Origin: UBA6522 sp965205045
Lineage (GTDB): Bacteria > Pseudomonadota > Gammaproteobacteria > Steroidobacterales > Rariloculaceae
Direction of reading: 5' to 3'
Length of the DNA stretch: 64,000 nt
Assembly: GCA_965205045.1 (NCBI GenBank)
Contig: OZ242031.1
Location: forward strand, 372,001 to 436,000
Shown: piece after piece, positions 32,924 to 41,289 of the stretch
Position numbering within the stretch: position 1 is the stretch's first letter
Layout of the letters: each line of letters begins with the position of its first letter
Position numbers and translations under genes: made by a program
Notes under the pieces: generated by a model
Databases searched by the model: none
Told to the model about the DNA's origin: nothing
The model's input: only the letters and a program-made list of their open reading frames with translations

Positions 32924-33229
32924 CTACCAGCTCGCCTTGGAGAGGCCCGGAATCTCGCCCCGCATGGCGGCCTCGCGCAGCATGTTCCTGCCCAGCCCGA
33001 ACTTGCGGTAGAAGCCCTTCGGACGGCCGGACACCGCGCAGCGATTGCGCATCCGCACGGGACTGGCGTTACGGGGCAGGGCCTGGAGCCTGAGCTGCGC
33101 CTGTTCGCGCTCGTCGTCGGTGGAATTGGGATCGCGGATGATGCGCCTGTATTCGGCGCGCCTGGCGGCATACCGCTTCACGGTCGCCACGCGCTTGCGC
33201 TCCCGCATGATCATTGATTTCTTCGCCAT
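32924..33229 (-). CDS. rpsN: 30S ribosomal protein S14 (uS14), C-minus form
   Basis: 101 residues from the ATG at 33229: MAKKSMIMRERKRVATVKRY, then NRCAVSGRPKGFYRKFGLGRNMLREAAMRGEIPGLSKASW. It is the long, zinc-free form (no CxxC pairs), typical of Proteobacteria. Located between rplE and rpsH. Confidence 0.98.
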   Translation of the reverse strand: MAKKSMIMRERKRVATVKRYAARRAEYRRIIRDPNSTDDEREQAQLRLQALPRNASPVRMRNRCAVSGRPKGFYRKFGLGRNMLREAAMRGEIPGLSKASW

Positions 33230-33240
33230 GGCCGGTCCTC

Positions 33241-33780
33241 TCATGCGCGCAGGGGGAAGTTGAGCGATTCCAGCAGCGCCCTCCCCTCCGTGTCGTTTCT
33301 TGCCGTGGTGGTGATGCAGATGTCCAGGCCGCGAATCGCGTCCACCTGGTCGTAGTCGATTTCGGGAAAGATGATCTGTTCCCTGACGCCCAAGCTGTAG
33401 TTGCCGCGGCCGTCGAACGACTTCGCGCTCAGGCCGCGGAAGTCGCGGACCCGCGGAATCGCGATATTGATCAGCCGGTCCAGGAACTCCCACATGCGTT
33501 CCCGGCGCAGCGTGACCTTGCAGCCCACCGGGAAACCGGTCCGGATCTTGAAGGTGGCGACCGAAACCCGCGCCTTGCAGATGACCGGCTGCTGGCCGGA
33601 AATCTTCCTCAGGTCCGCAACCGCGTAGTCCAGCACCTTCTTGTCCGCCACCGCTTCGCCCACGCCCATGTTCAGCGTGATCTTGGAGAAACCGGGAACG
33701 GCCATGGGATTGCCGATCCCGAGCTGCTTCATCAGCTTGGGCGCCGCCTCGTTCCGGTAGATTTCCTGCAGTCTGGTCAT
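33241..33780 (-). CDS. rplE: 50S ribosomal protein L5 (uL5)
   Basis: 179 residues; LMKQLGIGNPMAVPGFSKITLNMGVGEA start, KARVSVATFKIRTGFPVGCKVTLR and DGRGNYSLGVREQIIFPEIDYD. Binds 5S rRNA and contacts the P-site tRNA and S13. One base after rplX. Confidence 0.98.
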   Translation of the reverse strand: MTRLQEIYRNEAAPKLMKQLGIGNPMAVPGFSKITLNMGVGEAVADKKVLDYAVADLRKISGQQPVICKARVSVATFKIRTGFPVGCKVTLRRERMWEFLDRLINIAIPRVRDFRGLSAKSFDGRGNYSLGVREQIIFPEIDYDQVDAIRGLDICITTTARNDTEGRALLESLNFPLRA

Positions 33781-33781
33781 G

Positions 33782-34102
33782 TCAGGCGTCCAGGACTTCG
33801 TCGTTCGACTTCAGGTAACGCACCTTGCGGCCGTCCGCCAGCTTGCGGAACCCCACCCGGTCGCCACGCTGGGTGACGGGGTTGAATACCATCACGTTGG
33901 ATATGCTCAGCGGCATCTCCTTTTCGATGATGCCGCCCGCCACGCCGGCGTTCGGATTCGGTTTCTGGTGCTTGCGCGCGATGTTGATGTTTTCCACCGC
34001 CACCCGGCCGTCGCCGAAGACGCGCGCCACGCGGCCCCGCCGGCCCTTGTCCTTGCCGGCGATCACGATGACCTCGTCGCCCTGTCTGATCCTTGCAGCC
34101 AT
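33782..34102 (-). CDS. rplX: 50S ribosomal protein L24 (uL24)
   Basis: 106 residues from the ATG at 34102. KOW motif in RQGDEVIVIAGKDKGRRGRVARVF, then NINIARKHQKPNPNAGVAGGIIEKEMPLSISNVM. Assembly-initiating 23S-binding protein. 14 bases after rplN. Confidence 0.97.
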   Translation of the reverse strand: MAARIRQGDEVIVIAGKDKGRRGRVARVFGDGRVAVENINIARKHQKPNPNAGVAGGIIEKEMPLSISNVMVFNPVTQRGDRVGFRKLADGRKVRYLKSNDEVLDA

Positions 34103-34116
34103 GACCTTCGTCCGCC

Positions 34117-34485
34117 TCAGAGCACTTCCGGAGCCAGGGAAATGATCTTCATGAACTTGCTGGTCCTCAGTTCCCTTGTGACCGGGCCGAAAATCCGCGT
34201 GCCGATGGGTTCGTGCCGGGCGTTGAGCAACACCGCGGCATTGGAGTCGAAACGGATGGCCGAACCGTCCGCACGGCGCACCCCGTGGCTGGTGCGGACC
34301 ACGACGGCGCTGTACATCTCGCCCTTCCTGACCCGGCCCCTGGGGATCGCGTCCTTGATGGTGACCTTGATGATGTCGCCGATCCGCGCGTAGCGGCGCC
34401 TGGATCCGCCCAGCACCTTGATGCACATCAGGCGGCGCGCGCCGCTGTTGTCCGCCGCCGACAGGATGGTCTGCGCCTGGATCAT
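34117..34485 (-). CDS. rplN: 50S ribosomal protein L14 (uL14)
   Basis: 122 residues, the universal length. MIQAQTILSAADNSGARRLMCIKVLGGSRRRYARIGD and GTRIFGPVTRELRTSKFMKIISLAPEVL are diagnostic. Interacts with L19 and the 30S at a bridge. Overlaps the rpsQ stop by 4 bases. Confidence 0.98.
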   Translation of the reverse strand: MIQAQTILSAADNSGARRLMCIKVLGGSRRRYARIGDIIKVTIKDAIPRGRVRKGEMYSAVVVRTSHGVRRADGSAIRFDSNAAVLLNARHEPIGTRIFGPVTRELRTSKFMKIISLAPEVL

Positions 34486-34895
34486 TGCGGTGCTCCGTTA
34501 CTGCCGAACACTTCCACCACCCGCCAGGACTTGCGCTTCGACACCGGACGGCACTCCGCGATCGCGACGCGGTCGCCGAGCCGGCAGGCGTTGTCCTCGT
34601 CGTGGGCCATCACCTTTGTGGTCCGCCGGATGTACTTGCCGTAGACCGGGTGCCTGACGACCCGCTCGATGGACACCGAAACGGTCTTGTCCGCTCCGTT
34701 GCTCACCACGTGGCCGAAGATCCTGCGTACGGTCTTCCGCTCGGGCGTCGGCTCGGTCGCCTGCACAGCCGTTTGCTCAGCGGTTTCCTCCGCGGTCGCC
34801 TCGGCCGCGGACTCAACCGCCTGCCCTGCCGTCGCCTCGGCCGCCTGCCCTGCTTCGGTTTCCACCGCAGCCTCGTTCACTTCGTTCCCGGTCAT
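34482..34895 (-). CDS. rpsQ: 30S ribosomal protein S17 (uS17) with acidic N-terminal extension
   Basis: 137 residues, against about 84 in Escherichia coli. The S17 core occupies residues about 53-137 (RKTVRRIFGHVVSNGADKTV, VVRHPVYGKYIRRTTKVMAHDE, GDRVAIAECRPVSKRKSW). Residues 1-52 are a low-complexity tail rich in Ala, Glu, Thr and Gln with no Lys or Arg until the core, a strange feature for an rRNA-binding protein. The start is well supported: its ATG overlaps the rpmC stop by 4 bases, the same coupling seen with rplN downstream. No later start with a ribosome-binding site precedes the core. The extension would project from the 30S body; its role is unknown. Confidence 0.95.
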   Translation of the reverse strand: MTGNEVNEAAVETEAGQAAEATAGQAVESAAEATAEETAEQTAVQATEPTPERKTVRRIFGHVVSNGADKTVSVSIERVVRHPVYGKYIRRTTKVMAHDEDNACRLGDRVAIAECRPVSKRKSWRVVEVFGSNGAPQ

Positions 34896-35095
34896 GATGC
34901 GCGCTCCGCGTTCTCAAGCTCGCGAAGAACCGTCTTCACCCGAGCGATATCCCTGCGCACGAGGCCCTTCTGGTGCGAGCGTGCGCCCTGCCCGGTGGCA
35001 GCCTGCATGCGCAGGTCGAACTGCTCCCGCCGAAGCCGGACCAGCTCTTCCATCAGTTCGTCGGGCGGCATGGCCCTCAACGCGCTAGCCTTCAT
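34892..35095 (-). CDS. rpmC: 50S ribosomal protein L29 (uL29)
   Basis: 67 residues; MKASALRAMPPDELMEELVRLRREQFDLRMQAATGQ and the end RRDIARVKTVLRELENAE form the expected two-helix hairpin. Sits at the tunnel exit. Overlaps rpsQ by 4 bases. Confidence 0.97.
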   Translation of the reverse strand: MKASALRAMPPDELMEELVRLRREQFDLRMQAATGQGARSHQKGLVRRDIARVKTVLRELENAERAS

Positions 35096-35116
35096 ATCCG
35101 TCCTGCTGTGTCCGTC

Positions 35117-35530
35117 CTACAGCGACTGCCGGGTCACGAACCGCGTGGCCACGGGCAGTTTCGCCGCCGCCCGCCGGAACGCGCCCCTGGCGATTTCCTC
35201 GGAAACGCCGGACATCTCGTACAGCACGCGGCCCGGCTGAACCAGCGCCACCCAGTACTCCACGTTGCCCTTGCCCTTGCCCTGACGCACTTCGAGCGGC
35301 TTCTTGGTGATCGGCTTGTCCGGAAAGATCCGGATCCAGATCTTGCCGCCCCGCTTGACGTGCCGGGTCATCGCCCGGCGCGCCGCCTCGATCTGCCTGG
35401 AGGTGATGCGGCCCCGGCCCATGGCCTTCAGACCGAATTCTCCGAAGCTGACGGAATTGCCGCGCTGCGCCAGCCCGCGGTTGCGCCCCTTGTGCGTCTT
35501 GCGGAACTTTGTGCGTTTCGGTTGCAGCAT
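35117..35530 (-). CDS. rplP: 50S ribosomal protein L16 (uL16)
   Basis: 137 residues; MLQPKRTKFRKTHKGRNRG, FGEFGLKAMGRGRITSRQIEAARRAMTRHVKRGGKIWIRIFPDKPITKKP and GKGKGNVEYWVALVQPGRVLYEM. Contacts tRNA near the A site; Arg at the position that YcfD hydroxylates in Escherichia coli lies in the GRNRG-to-RGG region but the modification cannot be inferred. 40 bases after rpsC. Confidence 0.98.
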   Translation of the reverse strand: MLQPKRTKFRKTHKGRNRGLAQRGNSVSFGEFGLKAMGRGRITSRQIEAARRAMTRHVKRGGKIWIRIFPDKPITKKPLEVRQGKGKGNVEYWVALVQPGRVLYEMSGVSEEIARGAFRRAAAKLPVATRFVTRQSL

Positions 35531-35570
35531 GTCGCGTCTCTGCCAGTTACGTCAGTGCCTTCGACGACCG

Positions 35571-36254
35571 TTACGGCCTGGATCGGGAGTCCTTCCCGTC
35601 TCCGCCCTCGTCGCCGGACTCGAATACCTCGCCGCGGAACACCCAGACCTTCACGCCGATCACGCCATACGTCGTCCTCGCCTCGGCAAGTCCGTAGTCG
35701 ATGTCGGCGCGGAAGGTGTGCAGCGGCACGCGGCCCTCGCGATACCATTCCGAGCGTGCGATTTCCGCGCCGTTGAGCCGCCCGGACACCTTCACCTTGA
35801 TGCCCTCGGCGCCGATGCGCATGGTGTTGGTCACGGCACGCCGCATGGCGCGGCGAAACTGGACCCGCCGTTCGAGCTGCTGCGCCACACCTTCGGCGAC
35901 CAGCTGGGCATCCATCTCCGGCTTGCGGATTTCGGCGATATTCAGGCGCACATCGTGCAACGCCATGCCCAGCAACTCCGCCACCTGCACGCGCAGCCGT
36001 TCGATATCCTCGCCCTTCTTGCCGATCACGATGCCCGGCCGCGCCGTGTGGATGGTGATGTTCGCCCGCTTTGCCGGCCGTTCGATGTGAATCCGGCTTA
36101 CCGACGCATCCTTGAGTTTGCGCTTGAGAAAGTCGCGGACCTGGTGGTCCTGCTGCACATACTCCGGGAAAGTCTGCGAATCGGCGAACCATTTCGACGC
36201 CCACTCCGAGGTGATGCCCAGACGAATACCGATCGGATGTACTTTCTGTCCCAT
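35571..36254 (-). CDS. rpsC: 30S ribosomal protein S3 (uS3)
   Basis: 227 residues; MGQKVHPIGIRLGITSEWASKWF start, KH-type RNA-binding loop in RPGIVIGKKGEDIERLR, and the C-terminal domain with VSGRLNGAEIARSEWYREGRVPLHTFRADIDYG. Lines the mRNA entry tunnel. The C-terminal tail ends in an acidic/gly-rich SGDEGGDGKDS stretch. 18 bases after rplV. Confidence 0.98.
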   Translation of the reverse strand: MGQKVHPIGIRLGITSEWASKWFADSQTFPEYVQQDHQVRDFLKRKLKDASVSRIHIERPAKRANITIHTARPGIVIGKKGEDIERLRVQVAELLGMALHDVRLNIAEIRKPEMDAQLVAEGVAQQLERRVQFRRAMRRAVTNTMRIGAEGIKVKVSGRLNGAEIARSEWYREGRVPLHTFRADIDYGLAEARTTYGVIGVKVWVFRGEVFESGDEGGDGKDSRSRP

Positions 36255-36272
36255 AGCTGATACTCGTCGGCG

Positions 36273-36605
36273 CTACCCGTCGGCGACCTCGATGGTGATG
36301 TGGCTGTTGAGCTTGCGAATCCGGTTGCCGCGGCCCTTGGCCCGGGCGCGGTAGCGCCGGTAGGCCGGCGCCATCCCCACATTCACCGCGGTGACCGTCA
36401 GTTCATCGATATCCGCGCCGTGATTGTGTTCGGCATTGGCGATGGCCGATTCCAGTACCTTGCCGAGCAGGTGCGCCGCCTTCTTGGGGCTGTAATGAAG
36501 AAGGTTGAGCGCGTCCGAAACCGGCAGCCCACGGATCCGGTCGGCCACCAGCCGGCACTTCTGCGGCGAGATTCGCGCGTAGCGCAGTTTTGCCGAAGTT
36601 TCCAT
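36273..36605 (-). CDS. rplV: 50S ribosomal protein L22 (uL22)
   Basis: 110 residues; AKLRYARISPQKCRLVADRIRGLPVSDALNLLHYSPKKAA and the tunnel hairpin region GMAPAYRRYRARAKGRGNRI. The loop that lines the exit tunnel and sets macrolide sensitivity appears intact. 12 bases after rpsS. Confidence 0.98.
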   Translation of the reverse strand: METSAKLRYARISPQKCRLVADRIRGLPVSDALNLLHYSPKKAAHLLGKVLESAIANAEHNHGADIDELTVTAVNVGMAPAYRRYRARAKGRGNRIRKLNSHITIEVADG

Positions 36606-36617
36606 GGGATTCTGCCC

Positions 36618-36890
36618 TTACCTGGCCTTGCGGTCGCCGGAGTGGCCCTTGAACGTGCGGGTCATGGCGAACTCGCCGAGCTTGTGCCCGACCATGTTCT
36701 CCGAAATCAGGACGGGCACGTGCACGCGGCCGTTGTGTACGGCGATGGTGAGCCCCACCATGTCCGGAATGACCATGGACCGCCGCGACCACGTCTTGAT
36801 GGGCCGGCGGTCGTTGTTCCTCGCCGCGACCTCCACCTTGCGCAGGAGGTGCGTATCCACGAAGGGGCCTTTCCTGATTGAACGGGGCAT
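36618..36890 (-). CDS. rpsS: 30S ribosomal protein S19 (uS19)
   Basis: 90 residues; MPRSIRKGPFVDTHLLRKV, TWSRRSMVIPDMVGLTIAVHNGRVHVPVLISENMVGHKLGEFA. Binds the 16S head with S13. Six bases after rplB. Confidence 0.98.
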   Translation of the reverse strand: MPRSIRKGPFVDTHLLRKVEVAARNNDRRPIKTWSRRSMVIPDMVGLTIAVHNGRVHVPVLISENMVGHKLGEFAMTRTFKGHSGDRKAR

Positions 36891-36896
36891 GATCGA

Positions 36897-37727
<831 letters not shown>

Positions 37728-37734
37728 GCCAGTA

Positions 37735-38046
37735 CTACTCCACGCCCATGAAATCGATGTCGTGGCCGGATGCGAGGCGCACGTAGGCTTTCTTCCAGTC
37801 GGCCCGCCGTCCTCTGGACGGCCCGCGCCGCTTGGCTTTTCCGGGGACGTTGACCACGGTCACCCTGTCCACCTCGACTTCGAACAACAGCTCCACGGCC
37901 TGGCGAATCTCCTTGCGGGTGGCATCGGGACGCACCTTGAAAACCACCTGGCGGTTGGCATCCGCCATGTTGGTGGACTTTTCGGAAATGTGCGGGCCGA
38001 CGATCACTGTCATCAACCGCTCCCGGAACATCGCGCTGGCCTGCAT
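37735..38046 (-). CDS. rplW: 50S ribosomal protein L23 (uL23)
   Basis: 103 residues from the ATG at 38046, chosen because GGAGG lies 9 bases upstream; a TTG at 38052 is too close to that site and the ATG at 38031 has none. Core motifs VIVGPHISEKSTNMADANRQVVFKV and FEVEVDRVTVVNVPGKAKRRG. At the exit tunnel, docking site for trigger factor and SRP. Confidence 0.95.
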   Translation of the reverse strand: MQASAMFRERLMTVIVGPHISEKSTNMADANRQVVFKVRPDATRKEIRQAVELLFEVEVDRVTVVNVPGKAKRRGPSRGRRADWKKAYVRLASGHDIDFMGVE

Positions 38047-38071
38047 TTCCAAAGTCCTCCGGGAGCCTCCG

Positions 38072-38674
38072 TCAGGCGAGCCTCGATTCGAGCGTTTTGG
38101 CCGCCGCTACCGTCATGACGACATTGTCATGGGCGATGAGGCTGACCGGGTCCACCGTGCGGGCTTCCTGAACGTCCACGTAGGGCAGGTTGCGGGACGC
38201 CAGGCGCAGGTTCCTGTCGATGCTCTCCACGACAATGAGCGTGTCGTAGAGTTCCAGTTCGTCAAGCCTGGCCACAAGCTCCCGGGTTTTCGGCTCGCTG
38301 ACGGCAAATTCCTCGAGAATCACCAGCCGTTCCTCCCGGATCAATTCCGAGAGTACGCAGCGCACGGCGCCCCGGTACATCTTGCGGTTGACCTTGTGGG
38401 CGAACGACCTGGGCCGGCCCGGGAACGCGCGCCCGCCGCCGACCCGAAGCGGGCTTCGGATCGTGCCTGCGCGGGCCCGTCCCGTGCCTTTCTGCCGCCA
38501 CGGCTTGGCGCCGCCGCCACGGACCTGCGAACGGTTCTTCTGGGCCTTGGTACCGCTCCGCCCGCCGGCCTGGTAGGCGGTGACCACCTGGTGCACGAGC
38601 GGGCCGTTGAACTGCGCCGCAAACGCGGAGTCCGCCAGTTCCACGCTGCCGCCGCCTGCAAGCTCGAGTTTCAT
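38072..38674 (-). CDS. rplD: 50S ribosomal protein L4 (uL4)
   Basis: 200 residues; VHQVVTAYQAGGRSGTKAQKNRSQVRGGGAKPWRQKGTGRARAGTIRSP is the extended tunnel loop. In Escherichia coli L4 also represses the S10 operon by binding its leader; in this genome a structured leader precedes rplC rather than rpsJ (see 39331-39688). Start overlaps the rplC stop by 4 bases. Confidence 0.98.
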   Translation of the reverse strand: MKLELAGGGSVELADSAFAAQFNGPLVHQVVTAYQAGGRSGTKAQKNRSQVRGGGAKPWRQKGTGRARAGTIRSPLRVGGGRAFPGRPRSFAHKVNRKMYRGAVRCVLSELIREERLVILEEFAVSEPKTRELVARLDELELYDTLIVVESIDRNLRLASRNLPYVDVQEARTVDPVSLIAHDNVVMTVAAAKTLESRLA

Positions 38675-39330
38675 GGGGTTTCTCCCGCCGCAGACGCCTT
38701 GACGGCCGGACGGACGACCACGCGCCCGCCTGCGGCCCCGGGCACTCCGCCCCGGACCAGCAACAGATTGCGTTCGGTATCGACCCTGATCACTTCGGAG
38801 TTGGCCACGGTGCTGCGGACATTGCCCATGTGCCCGGCCATCTTCTTGCCCTTGAAGACCCGGCCGGGGGTCTGGTTCTGGCCGATGGAACCCGGCGCCC
38901 TGTGCGCCAGCGAGTTACCGTGGGTGGTGTCCTGGGTGCGGAAATTGTGCCGCTTGACGGTGCCCGCAAAGCCCTTTCCCTTGGACGTCCCGATCACGTC
39001 CACCCGCTGCCCGGAGCTGAACACGTCCACACACAGTTCGGAGCCGGCGGTCAGGTCCCCGCCTTCGTCGTCGTCGAGACGAAACTCCCACAGGCCGTCT
39101 CCCGGCTCGACGCCGGCGTTGCGGAAATGTCCGAGCTGGGGTTTGGGAACGCGTGCCGGCGACGGGCTGCCGGCGGTGACCTGAATGGCCCTGTAACCGT
39201 TGCGGCCGGGCTCCTTGAGCTGCGCCACACGGTTGGGCGCAGCCTCGATTACGGTGACCGGGATGGATTCCCCGTCCTCCGTAAAGACGCGCGTCATACC
39301 GCACTTGCGGCCCACCAGACCGATTGGCAT
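38671..39330 (-). CDS. rplC: 50S ribosomal protein L3 (uL3)
   Basis: 219 residues; GLVGRKCGMTRVFTEDGESIPVTVIEA start and the core KGKGFAGTVKRHNF, HGNSLAHRAPGSIGQNQTPGRVFKGKKMAGHMG. Near the peptidyl-transferase centre. It is separated from rpsJ by 358 bases holding its own promoter, so it appears to be the first gene of this transcription unit. Confidence 0.98.
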   Translation of the reverse strand: MPIGLVGRKCGMTRVFTEDGESIPVTVIEAAPNRVAQLKEPGRNGYRAIQVTAGSPSPARVPKPQLGHFRNAGVEPGDGLWEFRLDDDEGGDLTAGSELCVDVFSSGQRVDVIGTSKGKGFAGTVKRHNFRTQDTTHGNSLAHRAPGSIGQNQTPGRVFKGKKMAGHMGNVRSTVANSEVIRVDTERNLLLVRGGVPGAAGGRVVVRPAVKASAAGETP

Positions 39331-39688
39331 CGTTTCTGTCCTCTATCCGCGCCATCCGAACCGTTGCCGGTGCAGCGCTTCAGCCAGCACCTGTCCAGCG
39401 GCGCTGGCAACCACGAGTTGCCGCGGTGCACGACCGCGGCACACTCTGAATTCCGTTGATCAATCCTGGCGGATGAGCCCGCCGGCGAACTCCATTTGCC
39501 CAAAACGGCCCGACGATGCACGCACTGGCTTGTCGCCCCACCGCGCTCGCCATAACCGGGAGCAACCCGTAATTATAGGATAGTTATTCCCCAAAACTCA
39601 ATTCCGAAAACCGCTTTTCCGACCGTCCCGTACCCGTCCCGGGCAACGCCTCCCGAGCGCGGGTCGACGGCCGCCGATACAACCGCTG
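39331..39688 (-). promoter_or_regulatory. Leader and intergenic region between rpsJ and rplC
   Basis: No gene. After the promoter at 39572-39601 the transcript would have a leader of about 235 bases with at least two hairpins: an 8-base stem at 39420-39440 (GCCGCGGT / ACCGCGGC) and a GCCAGC...GCTGGC stem near 39382-39408. Position upstream of rplC-rplD suggests an L4-type autoregulatory leader. Confidence 0.5.
39572..39601 (-). promoter_or_regulatory. Sigma-70 promoter for rplC and downstream genes
   Basis: On the minus strand TTGAGT (39601-39596), 18-base spacer, then consensus TATAAT (39577-39572). Predicted start of transcription near 39565. Confidence 0.7.
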
Positions 39689-40003
39689 CTAGTGCAACCG
39701 GATCTGCACATCCACGCCCGCAGGCAATTCGAGTTTCATCAACGCATCCACCGTCTTGTCGGTGGGGTCGACGATGTCCATCAACCGCTTGTGGGTCGGC
39801 AACTCGTACTGGTCGCGGGCGTTCTTGTTCACGTGCGGCGAAATCAGCACCGTGAAGCGCTCGATCTTGGTCGGCAGGGGCACCGGGCCCTTCACCGTCG
39901 CCCCGGTGCGCTTCGCCGTTTCCACGATTTCCCGCGCGGAACGGTCGATCAGCTTGTGATCGAATGCTTTCAGCCGGATTCGAATGTTCTGATTGGTAGC
40001 CAT
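39689..40003 (-). CDS. rpsJ: 30S ribosomal protein S10 (uS10) / NusE
   Basis: 104 residues; NIRIRLKAFDHKLIDRSAREIVETAKRTGATVKGPVPLPTKIERFTVL, the universal S10 loop region, then RLMDIVDPTDKTVDALMKLELPAGVDVQI. Also acts as NusE in transcription antitermination and in NusG-mediated coupling. Here it follows tuf by 65 bases, so it may belong to the str operon rather than leading the S10 operon. Confidence 0.98.
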   Translation of the reverse strand: MATNQNIRIRLKAFDHKLIDRSAREIVETAKRTGATVKGPVPLPTKIERFTVLISPHVNKNARDQYELPTHKRLMDIVDPTDKTVDALMKLELPAGVDVQIRLH

Positions 40004-40041
40004 CGTTCTTCCTGTGTCTGTTCCCGACTCGCGGGACGTTG

Positions 40042-41261
40042 ACGATCGGTATGCTGTTTCGCCGGCGCCTACTCGTGGATCTTCGAGACCACGCCCGCAC
40101 CCACCGTGCGACCCCCCTCGCGGATCGCGAACCGCAACCCCTCCTCCATCGCGATCGGATCGATCAACCGCACCCGCATCTGCACATTGTCCCCCGGCAT
40201 CACCATCTCGGTCGTCTCCGGCAACTCCACCGCCCCGGTCACGTCCGTGGTGCGAAAATAAAACTGCGGCCGGTAACCCTTGAAAAACGGCGTGTGCCGC
40301 CCCCCCTCCTCCTTCGTCAGGATATACACCTCGGCCTCGAAATCCGTGTGCGGGGTGATCGAACGCGGCCGGGACAACACCTGTCCGCGCTCCACCTCGT
40401 CGCGCTTCACCCCGCGCAACAACACCCCCACGTTGTCACCCGCCCGGCCCTCGTCCAGCAACTTGCGAAACATCTCCACACCCGTGCACGTGCTCTTGCC
40501 CGTCTCGCGAATCCCCACGATCTCCACCTCGTCCCCCACCTTCACCACGCCGCGCTCGATCCGACCGGTCACCACCGTGCCACGCCCGGAGATCGAAAAC
40601 ACATCCTCCACCGGCATCAGAAAATCCCCCTCGATCGCACGCTCCGGAATCGGTATGTAATCGTCCAGCGCCTCCACCAGCGCCTCCACGCTGCCGATCG
40701 CCAACTCCCCCTCCCGCCCCTCCAGCGCCTGCAGCGCGCTGCCGGTCACGATCGGCGTGTCGTCGCCCGGAAACTCGTACGCGGACAACAAATCCCGCAC
40801 CTCCAGATCCACCAGCTCCAGCAACTCCTCGTCGTCCACCATGTCCGCCTTGTTCAGGTACACCACGATGTACGGCACGCCCACCTGGCGGGCCAGCAGG
40901 ATGTGCTCGCGCGTCTGCGGCATCGGTCCGTCCGCCGCCGACACCACCAGGATCGCACCGTCCATCTGCGCGGCTCCCGTGATCATGTTCTTCACGTAGT
41001 CCGCGTGACCCGGACAGTCCACGTGCGCGTAGTGGCGGGCCCCGCTCTCGTACTCCACGTGCGCCGTGGCGATCGTGATCCCCCGCTCGCGCTCCTCCGG
41101 CGCGTTGTCGATCTCGTCGAAACCGACCGTCTCACCGCCGTGGCGCGACGCCATCGCCTTCGTCAACGCCGCCGTCAGCGTCGTCTTGCCATGATCCACA
41201 TGACCGATCGTACCCACGTTCACATGCGGCTTGGTCCGCTCAAACTTCTGCTTCGCCACGA
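40042..41261 (-). repeat. tuf duplication, copy 1
   Basis: About 1.2 kb almost identical to 56268-57487. Similarity covers the whole gene plus about 25 bases after the stop (GCTGTTTCGCCGGCG), then stops. Confidence 0.85.
40069..41259 (-). CDS. tufA: Elongation factor Tu, copy 1
   Basis: 396 residues. GTPase that delivers aminoacyl-tRNA to the ribosome. G1 loop GHVDHGKT, switch II DCPGHADYV, NKADM, and the C-terminal domains with RGTVVTGRIERGVVKVGDEVEI and PMPQTREHILL are all intact. It differs from copy 2 by only four residues (Ala/Val in TKAMASRHG, Glu/Asp in ALEGREGE, Glu/Gln in AVELPETT, Gln/Arg in NVQMRV). Fourth gene of the str operon, 30 bases after fusA. Confidence 0.98.
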   Translation of the reverse strand: MAKQKFERTKPHVNVGTIGHVDHGKTTLTAALTKAMASRHGGETVGFDEIDNAPEERERGITIATAHVEYESGARHYAHVDCPGHADYVKNMITGAAQMDGAILVVSAADGPMPQTREHILLARQVGVPYIVVYLNKADMVDDEELLELVDLEVRDLLSAYEFPGDDTPIVTGSALQALEGREGELAIGSVEALVEALDDYIPIPERAIEGDFLMPVEDVFSISGRGTVVTGRIERGVVKVGDEVEIVGIRETGKSTCTGVEMFRKLLDEGRAGDNVGVLLRGVKRDEVERGQVLSRPRSITPHTDFEAEVYILTKEEGGRHTPFFKGYRPQFYFRTTDVTGAVELPETTEMVMPGDNVQMRVRLIDPIAMEEGLRFAIREGGRTVGAGVVSKIHE

Positions 41262-41289
41262 TCGATTACCTCTCGGGTTACGGAGCGGT

